Positions 54,937-64,000 of a stretch of DNA of 64,000 bases are shown here, one piece after another. The first letter of the stretch is position 1. Every line of letters starts with the position of its first letter. The translations under genes and the position numbers were made by a program. The notes beneath the pieces are model-generated. The model was given only the letters and a program-made list of their open reading frames with translations. It was not told the DNA's origin and searched no databases. Origin of the DNA: Dactylorhiza incarnata (taxonomy: Eukaryota > Streptophyta > Magnoliopsida > Asparagales > Orchidaceae); NCBI GenBank assembly GCA_033032865.1, contig JAWHQI010000023.1:310001-374000 (forward strand), written 5' to 3'.

Positions 54937-57900
54937 TTAGGGATAAAACCTTTTTAGGTCATCGCCGTTCCAGGTGCTCCCAAGCAGTTCGCCTTCCTGG
55001 TTTTGCAAATGGTACCCTCCTGTCAGGAGCGCCTCCTGGATGATGAAAGGTCCTTCCCAATTCGGATTGAGCTTCCCGACGGCGGCGGACCTTCCTGCTG
55101 CGTCCACCTTCTTCAGGACTAGGTCACCTGCTTGGAAGTGCTTGAGGCGGACATTTTTGTCAAAATGTTTCGCCATTCGGCGCTTGATTTCCTCTTGCCT
55201 GACTGAAGCTAAATCTCGGAGTTCCTCGATGTAGTCGAGAGATAGCTTCTGAACCTCTTCGTTCTCTAGTCGCCATTCTTCGGTTCCGTCTTCCGCGGCT
55301 ACCACCCTTGGGCTTCTGACTTCGAACTCTACTGGAATGAGAGCTTCCGACCCGTGAGAGAGTTTGAACGGCGTTTCCCCTGTGGCTGAGCTAGGAGTGG
55401 TCCTCAAAGCCCACAGGACCGAGGGGAGCTGGTCTGCCCAGTTACCTCTTAGGTTCTCCACCTTCTTCTTCAGTAGGTTGATGATCAGCTTGTTGGCGGC
55501 CTCTACCTGGCCATTGCTCCTTGGGTGATGTACGGAGGCGAATCGAAGATCGGTTCCTAGCTGCCTGCAAAAATCCTCTAGCTCCAAGCTGGCAAACTGG
55601 GGACCGTTGTCGGTGATGATGGCGAGAGGGATCCCGAATCTGCAGACGATCTCTCCCCAGATGAATTTCTTCACGACTTGAGAGGTGGTCTTGGCCAAAG
55701 CTTTGGCTTCGATCCATTTGGAGAAGTAGTCGATCATGACGAGAACGAACTTTCTCTGACCGCTTGCTTGAGGGAAAGGGCCGATCAAGTCCATCCCCCA
55801 GATGGCGAACGGCCATGGGGAGATGATCGATCGGAGCTGCTGGGCTGGCTGCAACTGAAGGGGGGCGAAGAGCTGGCACTTTTGGCACTTTTTCGAGAAG
55901 ATCTCAGCATCCTTTCGGATAGTAGGCCAGAAGTAACCATGCCTCAAGACCCTCTGCTCCAAAGTGCGAGTCCCAGAATGACTTCCACACTCTCCCGAGT
56001 GGATCTCTTCCAATACTCGGGGTACTTCGTCTTCAGAAACGCATCTGGCCAGGGGACCCGAGATGGTTTTACGGTACAGCTCTCCATCTTGCAGGAGGTA
56101 GTATGCCGCCTTGTACCGAAACCTTCTTTGATCCCTTTCGTCTGCTGGGAGCTGACCGCTGGCCAGGAATGCCACAAAGGAATCCATCCACGAGGGGCGT
56201 TGCTCGATCTCCATCATCTCTCCCTCCTCAATGGACGGGTGGAATAATTCGGTGATAGTTCCTCCGGCCCTCGGCCCATACTTGGCGAGGCGATCTGCTG
56301 CCGAGTTCTCCTCTCTTGGCACATGCTCGACGAAGAAGGACTGGAAGCCTCCAATCAGTCCTTTCACTTTTACCAAGTACTTCTGCAGGGTGGTGTCACG
56401 CACCTCGAACTCTCCTCGGATTTGTGACGCGACCACCAACGAGTCCGTGAAAGCCCGGACATCACGGATCCCTAGCTCCCTTGCGAGGCGCAGGCCTGCC
56501 ACTTTGGCCTCGTATTCTGCTTGGTTGTTTGTGACGGGGAAGAGGATCTCGACGGCTTGCTCGATCCTCGTTCCCTGTGGGCTGACGAGCACGATGCCCA
56601 CCCCCACGGAACTTTTGCCCGAAGCTCCATCAACAAACATCTTCCAAGGGATTGGGTTGAGCACCTCTTCTCCGGGTTCCGCTTCCACCGAGAAGTCAGC
56701 CAGGAAGTCTGCTACTGCCTGGGCCTTGATCGCCACTCGGGGGGAGAAGGAAATGTCGAACTCGCTGAGTTCTACCGACCATTTCGCCAACCTCCCCGAA
56801 TGCTCCACTCCCTCCAGGACATTGCGGAGAGGATGATCAGTTACCACTCGGATGGAGTGAGCCTAAAAATAAGGCCGGAGCTTCCGCGCCGACACCACTA
56901 AGGCGAAGGCAAGCTTCTCCAGGATTGGATACTTTAGTTCCGCCTTCTTCAGCACCCGGCTGACATAGTAGATGGGTAGCTGCTTCCTCCCCTCTTCTCG
57001 GACCAAGATGGAGCTAACTGCCTCTGCTCCCACTCCCAGGTAGATGAGCAGGTCTTCGCCTTCCTTCGGGCTCTGAAGGAGAGGTGTCTGAGTCAACTGC
57101 TCCTTCAACCTTCCGAATGCTATCTCGCATCCCTCGGTCCATTCGAAGCTTTCTATTTTGCGGAGCGCCTTGAAGAACGGAGAGCACTTCTCTCCGGCTT
57201 TTGAGAGGAAGCGGCTAAGTCCCGCCAGCCTTCCTGTCAACCTTTGGACTTCCTTCATCATCTTCGGGGACGGCATTTCTAGGATCGCCTTAACCTTGTC
57301 GGGGTTAGGCTCTACTCCCATCGGGGTTAGGAGATGTCCCAGGAACTTTCCCTTTCCTGTTCCGAAGACGCACTTCGTCGGATTGAGCCTCATCTTGAAC
57401 CTCCTCAACGTTTCAAAGGTCTCCACCAGATCGGCTACGTGTTCCTGGACGTTCTTGCTTTTGATCAAGAGGTCGTCCACGTACACTTCCAGGTTCCTCC
57501 CCTTTTGCCCCTTGAAGATGTGGTCCATCATCCGCTGGTAGGTGGCTCCCGCATTCTTCAAACCGAAGGGCATCATCTTGTAGCTGTAGCAGCCGTCGTC
57601 GGTGATGAAGGAGACATCGCGGCAATCGGGGGGATGCATCCGGATCTGGTGATATCCTGAAAACGCATCAAGGAAACTCATCACAGAAAAACCGACGGCT
57701 GAATCAACCAGCGCGTCGATTCGAGGCAAGGGATAACAATCCTTCGGGCAGCTTTTATTCATTAAGGAAAAATCCACACACATTCTCCAGCCTCCCCCCG
57801 CCTTTGTCACCATTACAACATTAGAGACCCAGCCTGGGTACTGGATCTCCGACACAAAACCTGCATCTAGCAGTTTTTTAACCTCCTCCCTAATTGGCTT

Positions 57901-59427
57901 GGCGAGGATGGTGGCGGTTCTTCTCTTCTTTTGGCGGACGGGCTGGACAGAGGGATCCAGGTTGAGGCGATGACACGCAACCTCAGGGTCGACTCCTGGC
58001 ATCTCGGCGGCACTCCAAGCGAAGATGTCGACGTTCTTTTGCAGACACGCCGCCATCTCGATCTTCTCCTCGGTCTTCAGCGACCCGCCAATCTTCAGCA
58101 ACTCAGGCACTCCTGCTGCGGAGAGTACCTCGATTTCTTCCACTTCCTCTGCCACCTCCAGCCTGGCCGGGCTCTCCAACACTCTCCCGAACTCCTCCGC
58201 GTCAGCCATCCAGCTGATGGTACTGACGGCGGTAAGATAGCATTCCCTGGCGGCTCTTGGATCGCTCCTGATCCTCACCTGGACGTCTCCTTTACAGTAC
58301 TTCAAGCACTGATGGTAGGAGGATGGGACGGCCTTGAAGGTGTTGAGAATCGGCCTCCCAAAGATGGCTCTGTAGCAGCTCGGGGCGTCGACGATGATGA
58401 ATCGACAGTTGATGGAGGTGCCACCGAGTGTTACCAGGAGATCTGCTCCTCCTTCCACTTCCTTCTTCTCTCCGGAGAAGCCGAAGAGGGGACCATCAGA
58501 TGCTCGAACTCTGGCAGCTTCGACTCCCAGTCCGTCAAACGTCCCCTTGAAGATGACGTTTACAGAGCTACCGTTGTCGATCAGAATTCGATCAACGGTG
58601 AAGTCCTCCATCGCGGCCTGAATCACGAGGGCATCATGGAAGGGATTCTCGTTCCCTAGCATGTCCTCCTCGGAAAAAGTAATCTCCTCCATCGGGGGTG
58701 GTGCTTGCGAGGTCGAGGCGACACTCCTGCGGTAGATCTGATGAAGGCTCCCCTTGCGGGAAGCCTCCAGCCCTGCTCCCCCATGGATTACTCCAACTCG
58801 GCCTCCCTGGCCCAGGTCTCCCCGGCCTCCCTGGTCGACCCGATCCTCGTTCCTCCTGCGAACGACTGCGGCCTGCCCTGCCTGTGGCTCGGCAGGGGCC
58901 TCTATCCTCCTCTGCTCTCCTCCAGCCTCTCCTGCTGCCAGCCTCCTCCGGGCTTCCCAAAAGTCTGGGCAGGCAGCCATGGCATGTCCCGCCACCTGGT
59001 GGAAGTCGCAGTAGAGGGGAACCTCTTCTGCCTGACGCCTCCTAGGCTTCTGCTTCTTCCTTCCTTGACGGCGGCCTCGCCCGGCTACCGCCATTGCTTC
59101 ATCTCTTCTCCTCTCCTGACGCCTCTCTGGCTGGCGAAAGGGCCTTCTTTCCGGGGACCTCCCCCTTTGGTCTTGACGCTGGTGTCGTCCAGCCGGCCTC
59201 CAAGGTGGCCGGTTGACGGGGACCTGGTAGCGTCTTCCCTCCTCCTGACGCTCACAGGGACTCAACGGGCCTTCTCTCCACGATCCTCCCGGTTTCCTTC
59301 CTCCTGAGCTCCTCCTTCTTTTTCTCCTCTTGTCACTCTGGCCACTTCCTTCCCTCCCTTCGGGGCTCCTCCCTCTTCCTTTTTCCAGGGATCTCATCTC
59401 TCTCTCCACGATCGCCCCTGGTCACCC
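54937..59427 (-). CDS. Element 2 gag C-terminus and pol, one internal stop
   Basis: The frame runs from about 59427 to 54937, with one in-frame TAG at 56865-56863 (Tyr-Phe-stop-Ala-His, where the element 1 protein has Gln). It begins with a basic linker and a zinc knuckle CDFHQVAGHAMAAC (CX2HX4HX4C). Next come protease LIDNGSS, RT with MPFGLKNAGATYQRM and VYVDDLLIKS, and RNase H. After the stop come a second RNase H (MFVDGASGKSS) and integrase with HSGECGSHS...CQKCQ, MDLIGPFP, ITDNGPQF and NGQVEAAN, so the DDE residues are present. The C-terminal WNGDDLKRFYP resembles element 1. This frame is +1 relative to the upstream gag frame, and the knuckle lies on this side of the break, so a small indel in gag is likely. 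Confidence 0.9.
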
Positions 59428-60367
59428 GCGCCAACCTTGCCAAGAAGTCGGGGTTGGAGGCTTCTCCCCGGACAAATTTATTGGCCCTCTGAATGAGGTT
59501 GTCGTAGGAGTAGGGAGGATTCTCACTGAGTTCCAACTTGAAGAGGCCTTGACTGATGCCGAATGTCAGGGCCAGCAACAGGATGTTGCTATCTACCTCC
59601 TGGATTTGCAGAACCTCCTCCTGGAAGCGCTCGATGTAAGGGCCCAATGCCTCATCCGGCCCTTGCACGAGGTAGAACAGGGCCGTGGCCTCCTTCTTTA
59701 GCTTCCGTGTCGTGTCGAACCGGGTCGTCAGCCCACGGCACAGGTCTTCGAAGCAATAGATTGAGCCTGCGGGCAACTGGTGGAACCAGTCCCAGGCCTT
59801 TGCTCGGAAGGTAATGGCAAACAACCTGCATTTGAAGGCGTCCGACATGGTTCGGATAGAGACTATATCCTCGAACCATTGGATGTGCCTGACGGGGTCC
59901 TCCTTTCCCGAATAGTAGTTCAAGGCTGGGTCCCTGAATCCTTCTGGCACGGGCGCGGCGAGAATCTCCTCGCAGAAGGGGCTCCTCCCTCCTGCCCGGC
60001 GACGATCCTCCACTTGGCGAGTATCACCACCATACTCGCCATATGGGCGAGTATCCGGGTACCTCCCCTGCTCGCACGGCTCGCGGAAGCGAATACCTTG
60101 CGAGGTTGGCTGGTAGAATTGCGACCTCCTTGGTCGCTCGGTTTCATCTTCCATGTGCTCCTTTCCTGCTCGCCGAGGGGGACTCCCTCCCTCGGACGGA
60201 ACTGGGCGATGCGGCGAGGTCGCAGTGACCTCGGCGCGCGGCTGAAGCGCTGCTCGCATGGCTCCCTCCATGCGCTGCGCGAAGGCTTCGAAAACCTCCA
60301 GCGTCACGAACCTGCCAGCTCCCGTCGAGTTGCCGACCTCCTCCTCATGGTCGCCACCTACGACCAT
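59333..60367 (-). CDS. Element 2 gag (capsid part)
   Basis: The start is taken at the ATG at 60367, the first ATG after the LTR and primer site. The product of 344 residues contains the retrotransposon gag domain (PVPEGFRDPALNYYSGKEDP, FRAKAWDWFHQLPAGSI, TRFDTTRKLKKEATALF). It runs 95 bp past the point where the zinc-knuckle/pol frame opens and ends at 59333. Gag normally includes the knuckle, so the end here is probably caused by a frameshift. The N-terminal linker is coded by DNA rich in the element's GGCGAGTA word. Confidence 0.85.
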   Translation of the reverse strand: MVVGGDHEEEVGNSTGAGRFVTLEVFEAFAQRMEGAMRAALQPRAEVTATSPHRPVPSEGGSPPRRAGKEHMEDETERPRRSQFYQPTSQGIRFREPCEQGRYPDTRPYGEYGGDTRQVEDRRRAGGRSPFCEEILAAPVPEGFRDPALNYYSGKEDPVRHIQWFEDIVSIRTMSDAFKCRLFAITFRAKAWDWFHQLPAGSIYCFEDLCRGLTTRFDTTRKLKKEATALFYLVQGPDEALGPYIERFQEEVLQIQEVDSNILLLALTFGISQGLFKLELSENPPYSYDNLIQRANKFVRGEASNPDFLARLARVTRGDRGERDEIPGKRKREEPRREGRKWPE

Positions 60368-60404
60368 CTCGCCTTCTTGCCGAACTTTCTTCCAACGACT
60401 ACGG

Positions 60405-60422
60405 TCCACGCTCACCGCACCA
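60405..60422 (-). other. Primer-binding site of element 2, tRNA-Phe type
   Basis: On the plus strand TCCACGCTCACCGCACCA equals the last 18 bases (with CCA) of plant cytosolic tRNA-Phe as I know it. On the minus strand it therefore starts TGGTGCGGTGAGCG, three bases from the LTR end. It differs from the tRNA-Asp-like site of elements 1 and 3. Confidence 0.85.
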
Positions 60423-60425
60423 AAG

Positions 60426-61084
60426 TGTTGACGCCAGGAAAATCCTGACCTCAAGATTCGGACCAATGCAGCCGGAGGCTACTCGCCCAGCAGTCCAACG
60501 AGATGACTTGGCTGGCAACGACGAAGAAGCTAGAAGAGCAACAAACAGGACCCCAGGTGCTGCGGCAGGGAGGTCCCACCACGTACCCAGAAGCTCCGAA
60601 GAGACTTCCCCTCCAAGACCAAAGAATGGCCGAGCAGGGTACGAGGAAGGCACCGACTTGGCTAGTACCGGGAGTAGCGGCCAAGTGCGACAGGTTCCAG
60701 AAAGCAAGAGCGAGGGTTTTAAAAACTCAAGTCCAGGTGCCAATCCAAGTACCCCTGGGGTCCTATTTATAGGAAAACCAAGGGGTAGGGGGGTTTTTAT
60801 AGCCCACCCCCCCCCCCCCGACCCGGCGACTATGGGTTACTCGGCGAGTACCATGCCATAGTCGCCCATCTGGCGAGTATTTGGGGACTGCTCGCACACG
60901 CCGGGCCAATACTCGCTAGGTCTTCTGTTCCATGCTCGCCAGCCTGGCGATTATTGGCTGTTTACTCGCCGAGGTCTTCTCCACTTCTGCCTTGAACTGC
61001 CGGTCTTTGTGTTGACCTCTTTGACTTTGACTTCTGCCTACGTGGCCTTGGGGGGGTCCACCCTCGGAGAATGAGGGTTGTACA
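60426..61084 (-). repeat. Element 2 5' LTR (659 bp)
   Basis: This is the right LTR. It differs from the left LTR by a longer C run (about 13 instead of 6, near 60808), a base in a G run, an extra T near 60881, and one substitution near 60950. Confidence 0.93.
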
Positions 61085-61089
61085 CTCTG

Positions 61090-61270
61090 CTTTCAGTTTT
61101 TCCTCTTTTATTTGAGGGTTTATTAAAATCACGCCCCGATCATTAGCGATGCATTTCTTCCTTCTCATCACTGCAAAGATTTTTTTCTCTCATTCGCAAT
61201 TCTTCACTCATAGATTCTAGAGATTAATTAAATAATAAGTTAAGATAATTGATTAACAAAACAATCTTAC
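61090..61270. other. AT-rich spacer between elements 2 and 3
   Basis: Nothing is recognised. Its left edge is the element 2 target duplication, and its right edge (CTTAC, 61266-61270) would be the target duplication of element 3, whose partner lies outside the window. Confidence 0.5.
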
Positions 61271-62621
61271 TGATGGGTACACCCTTAATCTTAGGGAAAA
61301 ATAATAACTCTCGCGCCGGATCCCATTTCCGCGCGCTAGATCCCATTACGGCGCGGCGGATCCCGAAACCACCGCGCACCGAATCCCACTCTCCCGCACC
61401 GGATCCCACTACCACGCGGCGGATCCAAACCACCACGCGGCGGATCCAAACCACCACGCATCGGATCCAAACCACCTCGCGCGGGATCCCAACCGCCCCG
61501 CGCGGGATCGCAACCGCCGCCAACCGCCGCCGACGCCGGCCGCCGCCGCCACCGGCAGGCCAACCGTCGCCGCCGGCCACCGCCTCCACCGGCCACCGAC
61601 GGCCACCGCCACCGACGGCCACCGCCACCGCCGGCCACCACCGGCCGCCACCGTCGGCCGGCCTCCTCCGGCAGCCACCTCCGCCGGTCGCCGCCTCCGC
61701 CGGCCGCCGGCCGCCGCCTCCGTCGGCCACCGCCGCCGGCCGCCCCCTTTGGGGCCGGCGGCCCTGGCCGGTTCCCCTCTTGGCCGGCCGCCTCCATGGC
61801 CGGCCACCTCTTGGTCGGCCGCCTCCATGGTCGGCCACCTCTTGGTCGGCCGCCTCCATGGCCGACCACCCCTTGGCGTCCGGCCACTGCCGTCGCCGCC
61901 CTTTGATCTTCACCGTCCGATCTCTCCAAGCCTCTGGGGCCCTCCGATAGTCTCACGCGATCTCGGCCCTCCGTTCGGTGGTTATCCACAATGACCACCG
62001 TAACCACCGTAACTTCCACTCCAAAGCCCTATAAATACCCCCCTATGCCTCCTTTCAAGGGGAATCTCGGATTCTCTCCTCCTCTCTCTCTCTCTCTCTT
62101 CATTTTCACCTCTCCTCAGAGCTTCTCCCTCTACACTCCGCCACTTCCTTTCTACTACTTGACAGGTTCCTCCTACGAACGCCTCTCACCAGGGAAGAAG
62201 TGATGTGCCGCTCAAGGCGAGCGCCCCGAACCCGAGCAGCAAAGTAACGGTGCTCCGCGAAGTGCTCACCCAGGAAGTGCGCAACCACACAAGATACGCA
62301 GCAAGGCGCTCAACTCATAAGTGGTGGTCTGTCACCCACGAAGTCTTCTTTCTCTCTCTCCCACAATTGTAACGAGGCGCGGTCTGTCGCCCTCGCATTC
62401 TCCAAGAAAGCACTGTAACAGCCTAATATAGTGGATTTCGGCCAGCACCGCCCTGGCCACGTGGTTTTTCACCCTTTGGAGGGTTTTCCACGCTAAAGGT
62501 CTGTGTGTACAATTTTCAGCATTTACTCTCTCAATATTCTGACTGTGTGCGCGCTCGACCGCCCGGGCTAAGACGGACCAAATCTAAACTGGTCTACCGA
62601 GGGCGTTGAGAAGCCGCAACA
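61271..62621 (+). mobile_element. Element 3: 5' LTR of a Tat-type element related to element 1 (1351 bp)
   Basis: The LTR runs from TGATGGG to GAAGCCGCAACA, the reverse complement of the element 1 LTR ends, and is followed by the same primer site. It carries a GCCGCC/CCGGCC array (about 61500-61770), a TATA box (CTATAAATACCC at about 62029) and the same CTCGACCGCCCGGGCTAAGA block near the end. Its sequence is clearly diverged from element 1. Confidence 0.9.
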
Positions 62622-62640
62622 GTTTGGCGCCGTCTGTGGG
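62622..62640 (+). other. Primer-binding site of element 3 (tRNA-Asp-like)
   Basis: GTTTGGCGCCGTCTGTGGG follows the LTR end directly and is identical to the element 1 site. Confidence 0.75.
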
Positions 62641-62716
62641 AAAGGTGTTCCCCAAACTCTGCAAAGGCTCTCTGAAGACAGTATTCGCCTCACGGCAATA
62701 CTCGTGACCAACAACA

Positions 62717-64000
62717 ATGGCCAGAAGAAGTGCTCGCACCACTAATGGTTCCATTCCTGAAGGACGCGTTGATCCCGCCCCATCTCATTCGCTCATCAAC
62801 GCACCTCCCGTCGAAGAAGTCCCTTTAGCGCCTGTCGTCGCGCTAGAAGGGCGCATGCGTCAGATGGAGGAGCAGCAAACTGAAATGCTGACTCTTCTCA
62901 GAAACCTAGAAGCCCCGCGAGGTCCTCCTCCACCTGCCGCTCCAATCATCCCACCTCCCATGGTCCCTAATCATGCTCGCTTAGGGGAAGCCGCCCAAGA
63001 AGAGGAAATGTACGAAGAAGAGTACTCGGATGCAGCCAGCTCTGCGCATCCGGCCCGTCCTGGCAGGGGTGCTAGGGAAGAACCCCCGCGCCATCAGCAA
63101 GGAGCAGGAATCAATCAAGCCGTAAGGGGGCCCACTCGCGAGGAGATCCGCGATGTGATTGCCGAAGAGTACGGACAAGTCGGACGCCGCGACATCTTTG
63201 CCCGCCGTCCTCTGCACCACGGCTCCCCCTTGGCACAGCAACTCCTAGCCCATCCGGTTCCACACGGTTTCAAGCTTCCTAGCATCGAATCGTTTGATGG
63301 AACAGAAGATCCGCTGGAGCACATCAACCATTTCACCACCATCATGAGAATCTACAACGCTGCTGATCAGCTCCTCTGTCAAGTGTTCCCGGCAACACTC
63401 AAGGGGTAAGCACGCACCTGGTTTCACTCCCTGCGAGAAGGATCCATCAACAATTTCACCGAGCTAGCCCGATTGTTCGCAGATCAGTTCGTCGCCAACC
63501 GAAGAATCGTTCGGGATCCCTCTCATCTTTCGGGGATTCGCCAGAACGAGGGAGAGACCCTTAAAGATTTTTTCCGTCGCTTCACCACTGAGGCACGGCA
63601 AATCCCAGGGGTCGACCCCGAGCTTCTGCGCGGTGTCTTTCTAGGAGGGCTCCGCCCAAGCGGCTTCTACTCCGCTCTAATGAGGGAAACAGTTCCAAAT
63701 TATCCGGACCTCGTGCACCGAGTGGAAGCGCAGATAACGGCAGATGAGGCAATTGAAGCGCACCGTCGGCAGTTCGAGGGAAGCTCAAAGAGGAAGAAAG
63801 ATGAGTCATTGCCGCAGACGGTTCCTAACAAGAAGCACCATGACAACCCCAGCCGAGACCAAGGATCTCACCAGCATCAGGACTACACTCCCCTGAACAC
63901 TACCAGGGCTAACATTCTCCTCGCCATCCGTGATAGCAACGCGCTCCGCAGGCCCGAGCCACTTGCACCGAGTAGAGGAAACCAGTTGCAATATTGCGAC
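62717..64000 (+). CDS. Element 3 gag, one internal stop, runs off window
   Basis: The ATG at 62717 begins MARRSARTTNGSIPEGRVDP, closely matching the element 1 gag start. The frame is exactly continuous to the window end (428 codons), except for TAA at 63407-63409 directly after LLCQVFPATLKG, where element 1 has a Gln codon. The capsid domain follows the stop (TWFHSLREGSINNFTELARL), and the window ends at YCD, the first Cys of the zinc knuckle. At the site where element 1 has TAG, this copy has GAG. Pol and the 3' LTR lie outside. Confidence 0.88.

Larger units (their letters stand above)
48613..61084 (-). mobile_element. Element 2: complete young Tat-type Ty3-gypsy retrotransposon (12.5 kb)
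   Basis: The element is flanked by CTCTG (48608-48612 and 61085-61089). LTRs begin TGTTGACGCC and end GAGGGTTGTACA. Order in element orientation is 5' LTR, tRNA-Phe primer site, gag, protease, RT, two RNase H, integrase, repeats, antisense gene B, antisense gene A, 3' LTR. By eye the LTRs differ by one substitution (near 60950, GCGATT for GCGAGT) plus a few homopolymer or single-base indels, so insertion is very recent. The coding region still carries a frameshift and a stop, so this copy was either mobilised in trans or mutated quickly. Confidence 0.94.

Noticed and set aside
61224..62019. Long frames over the element 3 LTR
   Set aside because: GC-rich LTR array, open in several frames on both strands.

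Overview
This is a nuclear genome window from a flowering plant. The evidence is the set of plant LTR-retrotransposon lineages (Ty1-copia, Tat-type and chromovirus-type Ty3-gypsy), a PIF/Harbinger transposon, MITEs, plant-style introns, and a nuclear gene for the mitochondrial ribosomal protein mL53. The species cannot be fixed from the sequence. The transposon density points to a large, repeat-rich genome. By eye, well over half of the 64 kb is transposable-element DNA, much of it nested.

Layout. 1-2397 is the 5' end of a copia element on the minus strand (gag start, leader, primer site, 1.0-kb LTR) that runs off the left edge. 3894-4261 is a SINE-like insertion with a 20-bp target duplication, and 4430-4890 is a frameshifted copia integrase remnant. 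5051-5419 (minus) is the mL53 gene. 8028-19854 is a complete Tat-type Ty3-gypsy element (element 1, minus strand) with TSD AGCAC. Its gag-pol is broken by a single stop, and it carries a spliced three-exon gene on the opposite strand plus two tandem-repeat arrays where the two converge. 20081-21372 (minus) is a three-exon gene, assembled here from splice signals, for a small RRM protein. 21482-27220 looks like a giant (5.7 kb) solo LTR of a Del/Tekay-like chromovirus, TSD CCCAG. 27770-30590 is a decayed chromovirus gag-pol fused to a truncated Harbinger transposon (30576 to about 34.6 kb), which is itself split by an 837-bp solo LTR (32740-33576, TSD ATATT). 34676-34890 is a PPR-gene fragment, followed by another Del-like LTR piece. 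37.5-48.6 kb is AT-rich, with MITE/CACTA termini, GTAACG-motif clusters, a TG-rich low-complexity tract and minisatellites, and no gene I can name. 48613-61084 is a second complete and very young Tat-type element (element 2, TSD CTCTG, tRNA-Phe primer site). It carries two tandem three-exon genes antisense to gag-pol, each with its own TATA box. 61271-64000 is the 5' LTR and gag of a third Tat element, a relative of element 1, reading rightward off the window.

How it fits together. In elements 1 and 2, gag-pol is read leftward from the right-hand LTR, while the antisense genes are read rightward from near the left-hand LTR. The transcripts converge on repeat-rich DNA behind pol. The antisense proteins share a layout: a globular domain resembling the plant 'putative gypsy type transposon' family, then a coiled coil, then an acidic tail. 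Element 2 adds a second protein with a basic/RS-like region and a coiled coil. All three antisense genes sit behind a TATA box followed by a GAGGGG/GGGGGG-type purine run. This spliced, separately promoted antisense gene set is the most interesting system in the window. The host genes I can support are mL53, the RRM gene and the PPR fragment.
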